From an uncultured Bacilli bacterium (GTDB lineage Bacteria; Bacillota_I; Bacilli_A; RF39; UBA660): 64,000 bases of DNA. Numbering within the stretch: position 1 is the first letter of the stretch; every line of letters starts with the position of its first letter. The translations under genes were made by a program, and so were the position numbers. Of the stretch, positions 44,546 to 53,355 are shown one piece after another. The DNA lies in assembly GCA_934086145.1 (NCBI GenBank), contig CAKOHV010000002.1:1-64000 (forward strand). The letters are read 5' to 3'. The notes under the pieces were generated by a model that saw only the letters and a list, made by a program, of their open reading frames with translations, was not told the origin of the DNA and ran no database searches.

Positions 44546-44907
44546 TTTATCTTTTTGTTTTTCTTTTTTTATTTAATTATTTATTATTATTTTTGCTAGT
44601 TTTTCTATATACATTTTCCCCCAACTAGTTTTTTAATAATATGGTTTTTATCATACAATATTGTTGTTCATATAGCAATATATTTTTACACAATTTTTAA
44701 TTATTTTTTAATGTAATAGATGAACTTTCCTATAAGAAAAAAATTTCCCCAAAAAACTTTAAAAATGACTTGTTCTAAATGTGGGAGAGAGACAATGGAA
44801 TATAAAAATGATAATGAATAATCACCATCACTTTTTTGCATGAGTAGATTTATTTACCTACCCTTTTTTGTTTATCTACTAAAAACGCCTAATATATAAA
44901 AAAACAT
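44546..44907. other. Intergenic region with a possible CxxC micro-ORF
   Basis: About 360 bp of AT-rich DNA. The only coding hint is a plus-strand 18-codon frame at 44765-44821, MTCSKCGRETMEYKNDNE, resembling the start of a zinc-ribbon protein but lacking a ribosome-binding site. It is probably a relic or chance. A stretch near 44845-44880 can form a weak hairpin. Confidence 0.35.
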
Positions 44908-45459
44908 TTATTCTTTAAAACCATAAATACCATGTATCTTTTCTAAATCATCGTTACTTAACTGAACAACTTCCCACTTCTTTTGCTCATTTTTCATAAC
45001 TTTAAAATTAATATTATATTCAACCATTGCTGTACTTTCATTCATCTTTTCAAGCTTATAATTTAAAAATAAATTTTTATCATACTTGTTATCACTATTA
45101 TAAAATTTTTCACTAGCTTCATTTAAATACTTAACAGCTTCTACTTGCGGGGTATATAAATCAATTACTCTAATTCTTGTCACGACTGTCGCTTTATCCC
45201 CATCATAGGTTTCATTAACAATATTATAAGTTAATGTTTTATATTGTTTTAATAAAATCTTTTTATAGAGTTCTTTTTGTTCATCCGTAAAATCTTCACT
45301 ATCTACATAATCATTTAATTCGTTAACAATACTCTCGTCATTATTAATATAGCCATTTAAATATTCGACAACTGCATCTTTAGCCGTTAAATTCTTATTA
45401 CATCCTAATAAAATTAACATTATTATTAAAAATAAACAACTTTTTATAGCCTTTTTCAT
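44908..45459 (-). CDS. Lipoprotein of unknown function
   Basis: 183 residues. A type II signal peptide (LFLIIMLILLGC) has the lipobox cysteine at residue 20. About 160 residues of helical start (LTAKDAVVEYLNGYINND) plus beta-rich sequence follow, resembling small NTF2-like or DUF-type lipoproteins in layout. It is anchored to the outer leaflet. It is divergent from trpS and has no obvious operon partner. Confidence 0.78.
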   Translation of the reverse strand: MKKAIKSCLFLIIMLILLGCNKNLTAKDAVVEYLNGYINNDESIVNELNDYVDSEDFTDEQKELYKKILLKQYKTLTYNIVNETYDGDKATVVTRIRVIDLYTPQVEAVKYLNEASEKFYNSDNKYDKNLFLNYKLEKMNESTAMVEYNINFKVMKNEQKKWEVVQLSNDDLEKIHGIYGFKE

Positions 45460-45542
45460 ATTACCTCGCCTCTACAACTAGTATTGTTTATAATTAACTT
45501 TTTATACATATTATGCTAAAATACTAAGAGGAAGTGATAAAA

Positions 45543-46547
45543 GTGAAAAAAACTATTTTAACAGGCTTACGTCCAACTGGCAATCTTCATTTAGGCCACC
45601 TTTTTGGAGCTGGCCAAAATTATGTCAAATTACAAAATGATTATGATTTTTACCTAGAAATTGCGGATGTTCAAGCTTTAACAGATAATTTCAACAATCC
45701 AGAAAAGGTTAGAAAAAATGTTAGAGAAATTACAGCAGATCTTTTAGCTATCGGTCTTGATCCAACAAAAGTTAATTTTTTTATCCAATCAAAAATTCCC
45801 GAAATTGCAGAGTTGACTGTTTATTATTCTAACTTAGTAACAGTTGCTAGACTTCAAAGAAATCCGACTGTCAAAGCAGAAATAGCTCAAAAGAAGGAAC
45901 TTTTTGGTGATAATGGCGAAAGCATTACTTATGGCTTCTTAGGCTACCCTGTATCCCAAGCAGCTGATATTACGTGCTTTGGCGGTGAATTAATTCCTGT
46001 CGGCGATGACCAACTACCATTAATTGAACAATGTCGTGAAATAGTTCGTAAATTTAATAGCATTTATGGTAATGTTTTAACTGAGCCAGAACCATACTTA
46101 TCTAAAACAACTCGTATCAAAGGTCTTGATGGCAATGAAAAAATGGGCAAAAGCCTTGGTAACGCCGTTTATTTAATTGACGATGAAGAAACAATTAAGA
46201 AAAAAATAATGGGGGCTATCACTGACCCTAATAAAATTAAAAAGGATGATAAAGCTAACCCTGACGTTTGTATGGTTTATTACTATCATAAATTAGTCAA
46301 TGATGAAGAAAATGTAAAACATATTTGCCAAGAATGCCAAGAAGGAAAACGTGGCTGTGTTAAATGTAAAACCGAACTAATTGCCAAAATGAACAAATTT
46401 TTAAAACCAATCAAAGAACGTCGTCAAAAATACGAAGAAAATCCTGAGTTAATTGACCAAGTCTTAGAAAAAGGTACTAAAAAAGCTCAACTTAAGGCTA
46501 AAGAAGAAATGAAAAAAATTAAAAAAGCAATGAAAATCGATTATTAA
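45543..46547 (+). CDS. trpS: Tryptophanyl-tRNA synthetase
   Basis: 334 residues, class I. TGLRPTGNLHLGHLFGAG carries the HIGH-type motif and GNEKMGKSLGN the KMSKS-type motif (here KMGKS); ADVQALTD and PVGDDQLPLIEQCREI lie between. It attaches Trp to tRNA-Trp. The GTG at 45543 (GGAAGTGA 5 nt upstream) is favoured over the GTG at 45534, which lies inside that ribosome-binding site. A CxxC-x4-CxxC-like insert (HICQECQEGKRGCVKC) near residue 265 may bind zinc. Confidence 0.95.
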   Translation: MKKTILTGLRPTGNLHLGHLFGAGQNYVKLQNDYDFYLEIADVQALTDNFNNPEKVRKNVREITADLLAIGLDPTKVNFFIQSKIPEIAELTVYYSNLVTVARLQRNPTVKAEIAQKKELFGDNGESITYGFLGYPVSQAADITCFGGELIPVGDDQLPLIEQCREIVRKFNSIYGNVLTEPEPYLSKTTRIKGLDGNEKMGKSLGNAVYLIDDEETIKKKIMGAITDPNKIKKDDKANPDVCMVYYYHKLVNDEENVKHICQECQEGKRGCVKCKTELIAKMNKFLKPIKERRQKYEENPELIDQVLEKGTKKAQLKAKEEMKKIKKAMKIDY

Positions 46548-46579
46548 AAATTCTTGAAATTCAAGAATTTTTTTTATTT
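46548..46579. terminator. Bidirectional terminator after trpS
   Basis: AAAAATTCTTG-AAAT-TCAAGAATTTTT, shared with the convergent small gene. Confidence 0.88.
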
Positions 46580-46758
46580 GCTAACCACAACAAAAGGCTT
46601 CCAATAAAAACTAAATAGCACTCAAAATGCGTAAAGCATTCCTTTAAATACCCCATAATTCCCACTCCAAAAATAAATAAATTCATATACAATATCCAAA
46701 AAGCTAAACCAAAGCTAATAAGCAAAACGCCTACTAAAAACATTAAAATTTTATTCAT
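46561..46758 (-). CDS. Small two-TM membrane protein, 65 aa
   Basis: Two hydrophobic helices (ILMFLVGVLLISFGLAFWIL and CYLVFIGSLLLWLANKK). Nothing else is recognisable. It is convergent with trpS and shares its terminator. Confidence 0.5.
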   Translation of the reverse strand: MNKILMFLVGVLLISFGLAFWILYMNLFIFGVGIMGYLKECFTHFECYLVFIGSLLLWLANKKNS

Positions 46759-46811
46759 ATTAAATTCTATTTTTTATTACCAAAAATATTATAATAAAAA
46801 GGAATGATTAC

Positions 46812-47585
46812 ATGACTATTATAAAATATCTTATTTTAGGCATCATAAGCGCCATCACAAGCCTCCTCCCTCTTTCTCAAGAACTCCATTTCTTTCTTTA
46901 TGATAAAATATTTAATACTCAAATATTTACACTTGAATATTACCCTTTTTTTAGTAATTTCGGCTTAATGCTAGCATTAATAATAATTATTTTTCAAGAA
47001 AGGCCCCATAAACTTAACAAATTATCTTTAAAGCACTTTAAAAAAGCTCCCAAATTAATTTTTCTTTTCTCTAAAGTCTTCTTAATAATAATGTCCCCCA
47101 TTCTCATTGAACTATTTTTAAAAAAACTCCCAATAACTTTCAAACTAACAACCATCTCACTTATCATAAATGCTCTCTTTCTTTTTATTACCAATCAAAA
47201 AAAAGGCTCAAAAAGCCTTCGTGACTTAAAATTTTTCCATCTTTTGCTCATCATTCCCTTAATAGCCTTCGGCTCCTATCTAAGAATTCCCTACTTTACC
47301 ATCATTTTCTTTGCCTTAAGCATCTTTAACTTTACTAAAAAAGACTCTTTATTACTTAGCCTTATCCTTATGATTGCCTCCTTACTTCCTCATCTTCTTA
47401 CTAACTATTCCATCTTTTCCCTTCTTTTTAATTCATCATCCTATTTGGTAAACACCATATCAACAACAATTGTGGCCCTTTTAGTATACCCACACCTCAA
47501 AAAGAAAGTTCTCAATCAAAAATTATATACCTTTTCTATCCTTTGTCTTCTAATGGTTATCTTTGAAAGTATTTGGTTTCGTTAA
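46812..47585 (+). CDS. UppP/BacA-like membrane protein lacking catalytic residues
   Basis: 257 residues, about eight transmembrane helices. Its N-terminus (YLILGIISAITSLLPLSQEL) aligns column by column with the undecaprenyl-diphosphatase motif GIVEGLTEFLPISSTGH. Both catalytic glutamates are Ser here, the second Ser and Thr are Gln and Glu, and only the final His is kept. The rest keeps the fold's hydrophobic pattern. UppP recycles the wall lipid carrier; this copy should be inactive or have another lipid role. GGAATG precedes the ATG. Confidence 0.65.
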   Translation: MTIIKYLILGIISAITSLLPLSQELHFFLYDKIFNTQIFTLEYYPFFSNFGLMLALIIIIFQERPHKLNKLSLKHFKKAPKLIFLFSKVFLIIMSPILIELFLKKLPITFKLTTISLIINALFLFITNQKKGSKSLRDLKFFHLLLIIPLIAFGSYLRIPYFTIIFFALSIFNFTKKDSLLLSLILMIASLLPHLLTNYSIFSLLFNSSSYLVNTISTTIVALLVYPHLKKKVLNQKLYTFSILCLLMVIFESIWFR

Positions 47586-47612
47586 AAAAAGGAATAAGTA
47601 CCTATTCCTCTA
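47583..47612 (-). terminator. rmuC terminator
   Basis: Minus strand AGGAATA-GGTACT-TATTCCT followed by T7, overlapping the rmuC stop. Confidence 0.8.
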
Positions 47613-48672
47613 CATGTTCTATTAAATCTAAATCAACACTATTAATTGAATCAAATCTTTTGGTTATTTTTTCCGTTGTAATATTAATATCTTTAATATC
47701 TTTAGTAACCGTATCAATACTTCTTGTTAACTTATCCCATCTTTCACGATATTTCATAAATTCTCTACTTAATTTACTTAACTCTAAATGTATAACTTGG
47801 GCATATTTATCTCTTTCAATATTTTTCAAAATCATTTGAATAATTGTTAATGTACTCATCAAAGTCGTCGGACTAGTTAACCAAACTTTTTTTTCATAAG
47901 AATACTTCAACAATTCAGGATGATAAGCATTGATTTCCGCAAAAATAGCTTCTGCTGGTAAAAACATTATAGCCTCATTAGCTGTTTCGCCAGGAATAAT
48001 ATATTTACTACTAATAGCATCAATATGCTTTTTAACATCTGCTTTAAACATTTTAGTTGCTAACTCCCTTTCAGCACTTGAAAGGCTACGATCCGTCATT
48101 CGTTCATAATTTTCAAGCGGAAACTTACTATCAATACAAATAGTTCCTAAAGGTTGCGGAGCAAATATTATTGAATCAGCAATATAACCATTACTCATCA
48201 AATGTTGAATATCATAAACTTTACCTTTCTTTTCGCCAAAAACACTAGTTAGTATATAATTCAAATTAACTTCCCCAAAAATACCACGAGTTTTTTTATC
48301 AGTTAAAACACTTTGTAAACTAACAATCTCCGTCGATAAACTGTCAATTTTCTTTTGTGCTTCATCAATTCTTGTTAATCTTTCTAAAATATTATTAAAT
48401 GTTTTATTTGTCTTCTCAAAATTTTGATCAATTCTTTCATTAACTTTTTCATTAATTAATAATAATTTATCTTCAACATTTTGATTTAATTTATTAAAAT
48501 CCTCAACTAAAAACTTGCTTATATCAAACTTAAAATTATTTAAGTCATTATTAACATTTTTTTCTAACTTTCCTAATCTTTCAATTAAATCATTTTGACT
48601 ATCTTTCTTCGTATAAACTAAAATCAACAATATTATTATTACAATTAATAATATTAAAATAACAAAATCCAT
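47602..48672 (-). CDS. rmuC: DNA recombination protein RmuC
   Basis: 356 residues. An N-terminal transmembrane helix (FVILILLIVIIILLILVY) and a coiled coil (about 25-120) precede the RmuC nuclease-like domain: RGIFGEVNLNYILTSVFG, then CIDSKFPLENYERM, then FLPAEAIFAEINAYHPELL. RmuC is a membrane-tethered PD-(D/E)XK-fold protein that limits certain recombination events. It starts 2 bp after the VTT gene. Confidence 0.92.
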   Translation of the reverse strand: MDFVILILLIVIIILLILVYTKKDSQNDLIERLGKLEKNVNNDLNNFKFDISKFLVEDFNKLNQNVEDKLLLINEKVNERIDQNFEKTNKTFNNILERLTRIDEAQKKIDSLSTEIVSLQSVLTDKKTRGIFGEVNLNYILTSVFGEKKGKVYDIQHLMSNGYIADSIIFAPQPLGTICIDSKFPLENYERMTDRSLSSAERELATKMFKADVKKHIDAISSKYIIPGETANEAIMFLPAEAIFAEINAYHPELLKYSYEKKVWLTSPTTLMSTLTIIQMILKNIERDKYAQVIHLELSKLSREFMKYRERWDKLTRSIDTVTKDIKDINITTEKITKRFDSINSVDLDLIEHVEE

Positions 48673-48674
48673 AA

Positions 48675-49274
48675 TTAAACCCTTTCATCAAAATTAAACT
48701 TTTTATTAACAACTAAACTTATTAAATAAGCTATAACTACTAAGATTAAAACTTTTAAGAAAGCTAATGGATTGGTCAAACTTTGAATTAAGCTTGTTCC
48801 AACAAACCCCCAAAAGATAATTGTAAATAATTTGCTGATTAACAAAGCATACAAGAATTTTCTAGTTTTTATCTTCGATAATCCAGCCCCTAAATTTATA
48901 AAAAAAGAAGGTGTAAAAGGAATCGCCATTAGAAGAACTAAATTGGAAAACTTGATGTTATCAACAATTTTCATAAATTTCTTTATTTGTTCTTTATCAT
49001 CAATAAAACGATAAAAAAAGGCTCTAACTCCTTTACGAAAAAGGAAAAAAGTTAGCATACATCCAATTACTGTACAAATCCACGAAATGATTGTTCCAAA
49101 AACGGGCCCTAAAGTCATAAAATTAATTGTTACAAAAACAAATAATGGTAAAAAAGCTAAAACGCCCTCTAAAATTACTAAAAGTGAACTAAGTACTGGA
49201 GCCCATATTCCTGCATGTAACAAAAAGTTATTCAACCATAAATTTATACCTTCTAAAAATTCCATAATCATCAC
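48675..49274 (-). CDS. VTT/DedA-type (TVP38/TMEM64) membrane protein
   Basis: 199 residues with about five membrane segments and the VTT-domain core: FVTINFMTLGPVFGTIISWI, MAIPFTPSFFINLGAGLSKI, then FLYALLISKLFTIIFWGFVG. The family is tied to lipid transport or scrambling and to membrane energetics. Several start codons (GTG, ATG, ATG) lie close together at 49274-49265. It appears to form an operon with rmuC. Confidence 0.85.
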   Translation of the reverse strand: MMIMEFLEGINLWLNNFLLHAGIWAPVLSSLLVILEGVLAFLPLFVFVTINFMTLGPVFGTIISWICTVIGCMLTFFLFRKGVRAFFYRFIDDKEQIKKFMKIVDNIKFSNLVLLMAIPFTPSFFINLGAGLSKIKTRKFLYALLISKLFTIIFWGFVGTSLIQSLTNPLAFLKVLILVVIAYLISLVVNKKFNFDERV

Positions 49275-49330
49275 ACTCTAATTATAAGTTAAACAATAAT
49301 AAAAGACAATAAACCAATCAAAATTTGACG

Positions 49331-49356
49331 TAAAAAAATACTATAAAATAGTATTA
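49331..49356 (-). terminator. Rhodanese gene terminator
   Basis: Minus strand AATACTA-TTTT-TAGTATT followed by T7. Confidence 0.7.
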
Positions 49357-49605
49357 ATTATTTTTATAAACTAAAGTTACATCGTAACCATAAAATTCCA
49401 AGACATTTACAGCTTTTCTTGACTTAACTCCACCATTACAATAAATAAAATATTTTTTATTTTTATCTAATAATTCTTTATGATTTATTAACAATCTTTC
49501 ATAAGGAATATTAATAGCATCAGCTACAACATTACTATTATTATAATTAATATCAATAAAAGTTCCCATTTCTTTTTTATAATCTTTTAATAAAATTTTT
49601 TTCAC
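49354..49605 (-). CDS. Rhodanese-like sulfurtransferase domain protein
   Basis: 83 residues, a single rhodanese domain. FIDINYNNSNVVADAINIPY precedes the active loop YCNGGVKSRKAVNVLEFYGY with the catalytic cysteine of the CxxGxxS type. It accepts or donates persulfide sulfur. It lies just downstream of the secretion locus but behind that locus's terminator. Confidence 0.88.
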   Translation of the reverse strand: MKKILLKDYKKEMGTFIDINYNNSNVVADAINIPYERLLINHKELLDKNKKYFIYCNGGVKSRKAVNVLEFYGYDVTLVYKNN

Positions 49606-49638
49606 TTTACTTCACCTACTATAATTTATGTTGAAAGT

Positions 49639-49665
49639 CAAAAAAAGAGATGATTAATCATCTCC
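49639..49665 (-). terminator. Terminator of the secretion locus
   Basis: Perfect palindrome GAGATGATTAATCATCTC followed on the minus strand by T7, overlapping the VirD4 stop. Confidence 0.85.
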
Positions 49666-52557
49666 AAAAAAGTCATCAAAGAATTCATCATCAGATATTA
49701 TGTTATTATCATTTTTAACATCATCAACACTCATGTTTACATTAGGTTTTTCTTCTAACACTTCAACTTTTGGTTGAATTTTTTCATCTAACACTTCTGG
49801 TTGTGATGGCATAATATTCTGATTATAAATATTTAAATTATTATTTAAACGTTCATTAGATGTTCTTAACCTATCTTGACTCGTTTCAACACGAGGGATG
49901 CTATCAACAAACTTATCGGTTTCATCACGAATATCATCAGCATTTTTAACATCATCTTTTAAATTTTCCATTATATTAGGAATTGTATTATAAATATTAT
50001 ATTTCTCTGAATTATCAACTGTTTTAACATTATTGGTACTATAATTAGGTTTTAAAACATCAACATTTTCAACCTTTGGTAATCCTGAACTAAAATCATA
50101 ATCATCATCTTCAACAGGACTACTTGTAGCAACAGCGATATTAGATAAATCATTACTAACATTAATTTCTGGTTTTGGATACTCGGTTGTATTACTAAAG
50201 ATATTAAAAGAATTAGTATTTTCTGGTTTTCTATTATCCATATAATTAGGTTCATTATTCCCAGTAGTATTAGAATAACTTGGTTTAACTTCTTCAACTT
50301 TAGCTTCCTTTACAATTGGTTTTGGTTGTACTCCAACTTCTTTTGGCAATATAACCTCTTCGGGCTTAGCAAACTCTTCTTTAGAAGAAGATGGTTTACT
50401 ATCAAACCCAAAATTATCTATTGATTTTAGAAAATCATCAATTGAATCATTCTTTGGCAAAATCGGTTCTTCCTTCTTCACTGGTAATGAATCGACAAAA
50501 TTATCTGTTGCTAAAGAAGGACTAGGTTTAGCCCCAACAATTGGTAAATCTTTCGGTGTCTCTGAGGCTTTAGGAATAGATGCATTATCTTTAAGAGCAT
50601 CTTGTTTCTTTTTCGCTTCTTCTTTTTGACGTGCCTCTTCAGCATCTAATTCAGCAATCTTTTTATCGATATCACGCATCATAGCGTCTAAATCAAAACC
50701 ACCAGTTCCTCCACCAAATGGAGAAGTATCTTTCGGAGTTCCAAATGGTGAAAAAGGATCTTTAGCACTACCTCCCCCAAAAGGATTAGCCCCAAATGGT
50801 GATGGAGCCTTAGAAGCATTATTATCTAAATCATTAATCATTTTTTGACGTTTCTTTTCTTTTACAAAAGTTTTAACATCAAATTTTTGTACTTCTTTTA
50901 CTTGTCTAACAGGATATGTACCTTCTATATGTTCATGTCCCCAATTCATCTTAAAATTAGGTGTATATTTCGTCTTAAATGGCGATAAACGCCATCTAAT
51001 AATAATTGCTTCAAATAATTTTAACTTTTGCAAATCTGTAACAGTTACCAATGGTGTAGAAGCTGTTTTATCCTTTTCGTCAGATTTTACTTCACCACAC
51101 ATCTTACTAATTTCTTCCAAAGCCGCTAACTCTGTACTGATAAGATAAACTAAGTTACCACAGTTACCTTTTATAGTTTCAGCATTTTCAGGACCATAAA
51201 CACTCTTCAACTGCGCAAAGTTTTGAATAATAAAAGTAAATCGAATCGCACGTGAACGAGCTGCTGTAACCATGGTCGTAACATCCTTTAATGGTGGCAT
51301 ATTTGCAAACTCATCCAAAATAAAGTTTGTACGATAAGGTAATTTACCACCATTAGCTTGAGCAACATCAATTAAAGTTTCATAACATTGTTTGATAAAA
51401 ATTGTTGCTAAACCATGATAAGTAGTCTTTTCATCTTGAATTACAATAAAAACAGCCGTTTTTTGTTTTCCAATATCACGCATATCAAAATCACTATAAG
51501 CTAACATTTCTGATAAATTATCACGTGATGCAAATAATCTTATTTTTTGTCTAAATACAGATAAAATTCCACCTTTTGTTTCATTTGGTGAATTAATTGT
51601 ATTTGATGCAAAAACATAAGCATTAGAATCTTCACCCTTTAAAGTAAAATATTCTTTAATATAAGTACTAGCTGCAAATTTATCTTCACCTACTGTGCTC
51701 ATATAGTTAATTGAGTTAAGGTTTATCTCTGGTTCTTTAGCATCTTCAAATAAACCTAAAGCTAACCCTGAGAAGTAGTCTGCTGCTGATTTTTCCCAGA
51801 ATGGTTCACCTTTGTTATTAGGATCATATAAAATATTTAAAGCAACGTCATCTAGTAACTCTGTTGCTTTATCTTTATTACCATCAGTATAGTATTGATA
51901 AGGTAAAGTTAAAGGATTCCATGCATTACCATTTTGTGGTTCACGGAAATTTAAAATTATAACTTTATAACCACGTTCTTTCATATAAACACTGGCAGCT
52001 TTATAAAGTTCGCCTTTAGGGTCAGTAATTATCATACTTTCGCCTTTTTTTATCAAAAGTTCTACCATTGGTTCAACAACCGTTTGTGATTTACCTGAAC
52101 CAGTAGCACCAATTACTAAGTTATGGTACTCACCATTATCAACCCATAGTCTTTTTCCATCATTAACAAGCGGTATTCCAGCATACTTAGATTCCTGTTC
52201 TAATGGGTCAACAATCTCAACTCCCTTATCATTCTTTATTTCTTTATCTTTTGACCAACGTGAATAACCTTTTTCTTGTTTATCAGCAATTTCAAAACCA
52301 ATTCCTTTTTTCTTTTCAAAAACAGACTTTGAAACACTTGTAAAAATCAAGACTAAAAAGATAACAAATAAAAGCATTGTTGTTCCTAAATAATCTTTAA
52401 AGGCCGGAAAAGGATTCAAGCCATAAAAAGATCCTTCCGCATTAAAATAAGTTATATTCGTAACTGCTAGTCCACACAAATATAATAACAAGAGAATAAA
52501 GATACCAAACATAATAAGATCTTTACTCGATATACGAAATTTCATGTCATTAATCAC
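49654..52557 (-). CDS. VirD4/TraG-type coupling ATPase with long disordered tail
   Basis: 967 residues. Two N-terminal transmembrane helices (about 13-35 and 55-75) lead to the TraG/TraD ATPase: Walker A GATGSGKSQTVVEP, then ITDPKGELYKAAS, and the Walker B region NFILDEFANMPPL. The TraG C-terminal portion ends near residue 580; 380 more residues are Pro/Ser/Lys/Asn-rich and disordered with Gly-Gly-rich patches. Coupling proteins recruit substrates to a type IV channel. It is last in the locus before a terminator. No relaxase is visible, so cargo may be protein. Confidence 0.92.
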   Translation of the reverse strand: MINDMKFRISSKDLIMFGIFILLLLYLCGLAVTNITYFNAEGSFYGLNPFPAFKDYLGTTMLLFVIFLVLIFTSVSKSVFEKKKGIGFEIADKQEKGYSRWSKDKEIKNDKGVEIVDPLEQESKYAGIPLVNDGKRLWVDNGEYHNLVIGATGSGKSQTVVEPMVELLIKKGESMIITDPKGELYKAASVYMKERGYKVIILNFREPQNGNAWNPLTLPYQYYTDGNKDKATELLDDVALNILYDPNNKGEPFWEKSAADYFSGLALGLFEDAKEPEINLNSINYMSTVGEDKFAASTYIKEYFTLKGEDSNAYVFASNTINSPNETKGGILSVFRQKIRLFASRDNLSEMLAYSDFDMRDIGKQKTAVFIVIQDEKTTYHGLATIFIKQCYETLIDVAQANGGKLPYRTNFILDEFANMPPLKDVTTMVTAARSRAIRFTFIIQNFAQLKSVYGPENAETIKGNCGNLVYLISTELAALEEISKMCGEVKSDEKDKTASTPLVTVTDLQKLKLFEAIIIRWRLSPFKTKYTPNFKMNWGHEHIEGTYPVRQVKEVQKFDVKTFVKEKKRQKMINDLDNNASKAPSPFGANPFGGGSAKDPFSPFGTPKDTSPFGGGTGGFDLDAMMRDIDKKIAELDAEEARQKEEAKKKQDALKDNASIPKASETPKDLPIVGAKPSPSLATDNFVDSLPVKKEEPILPKNDSIDDFLKSIDNFGFDSKPSSSKEEFAKPEEVILPKEVGVQPKPIVKEAKVEEVKPSYSNTTGNNEPNYMDNRKPENTNSFNIFSNTTEYPKPEINVSNDLSNIAVATSSPVEDDDYDFSSGLPKVENVDVLKPNYSTNNVKTVDNSEKYNIYNTIPNIMENLKDDVKNADDIRDETDKFVDSIPRVETSQDRLRTSNERLNNNLNIYNQNIMPSQPEVLDEKIQPKVEVLEEKPNVNMSVDDVKNDNNIISDDEFFDDFFGDD

Positions 52558-52610
52558 CCCAAATATATGAATATATTATACTACACAAAATAATTATAAT
52601 CTATTAATAA

Positions 52611-53351
52611 TTATTTATATTTTCGACTACTAACTTTAGTAATCAGCACAACTACTATTAAGAGCAACAATATGGCTCCGATAGCACATAAAATAGCATA
52701 TTCTTTCTTTATTTTTTCATCTTCACTTTTATCTTTTTTAGTATCATCAATTGTTGTAGCTTCATCTTTTTTAGTACTTAATTTTAAATAAATATTTTTT
52801 TTATTGTCACTTTGTGTAAACGTCCAATAATATATATCACCTTTTTTAGAATCAGCATTATTTTCTAAGACTTTTAATTTAGTCTTAACTTTAATCGTTA
52901 CACTATCTAAATTACTATAATTTTTTAAATAAATTATGCCATTATTGTCAGTAAACAAAGTTAAAGTCTTGGCTTGATTGTCTTTTTCAAGATAAGCAGA
53001 TACAAATGATGTTTTTACACTTCGAGCTTTATTATAATTACTTACCGAAAATTTATTTTTGTAACTAAATAAATAACCATTATCAATTTCTTTCATTGTT
53101 TGTTCATAGTAACTTACTCCCGATAAAGCAACATCAGGTTCTGTATCAGCAACATTAACATCATTATAGATTGGTACATATTTTCTAAAAATACCTTTTA
53201 AACTTTCCTTTGTATTATATTGATCAACCAAGGCCGTAATATTTATTTCTTCTACTACCTTATTTTCATCAATTTCCAAAGTTACATCAGCACTACAACC
53301 ACAAAGAAATAACATCATAACAAACAGTAATATAGCTTTTCTTTTTTTCAT
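52611..53351 (-). CDS. LppM-like lipoprotein with C-terminal TM helix
   Basis: 246 residues. A type II signal peptide with lipobox (LFVMMLFLCGC, Cys at 19) is followed by a beta-rich domain (SADVTLEIDENKVVEEINIT) resembling LppM/DUF3153 proteins. A charged linker and a C-terminal transmembrane helix (ILCAIGAILLLLIVVVLI) with a basic tail follow. It is thus held at both ends. It lies 4 bp past the wall-hydrolase gene and before virD4, suggesting a structural or assembly role. Confidence 0.7.
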   Translation of the reverse strand: MKKRKAILLFVMMLFLCGCSADVTLEIDENKVVEEINITALVDQYNTKESLKGIFRKYVPIYNDVNVADTEPDVALSGVSYYEQTMKEIDNGYLFSYKNKFSVSNYNKARSVKTSFVSAYLEKDNQAKTLTLFTDNNGIIYLKNYSNLDSVTIKVKTKLKVLENNADSKKGDIYYWTFTQSDNKKNIYLKLSTKKDEATTIDDTKKDKSEDEKIKKEYAILCAIGAILLLLIVVVLITKVSSRKYK

Positions 53352-53355
53352 CTTC

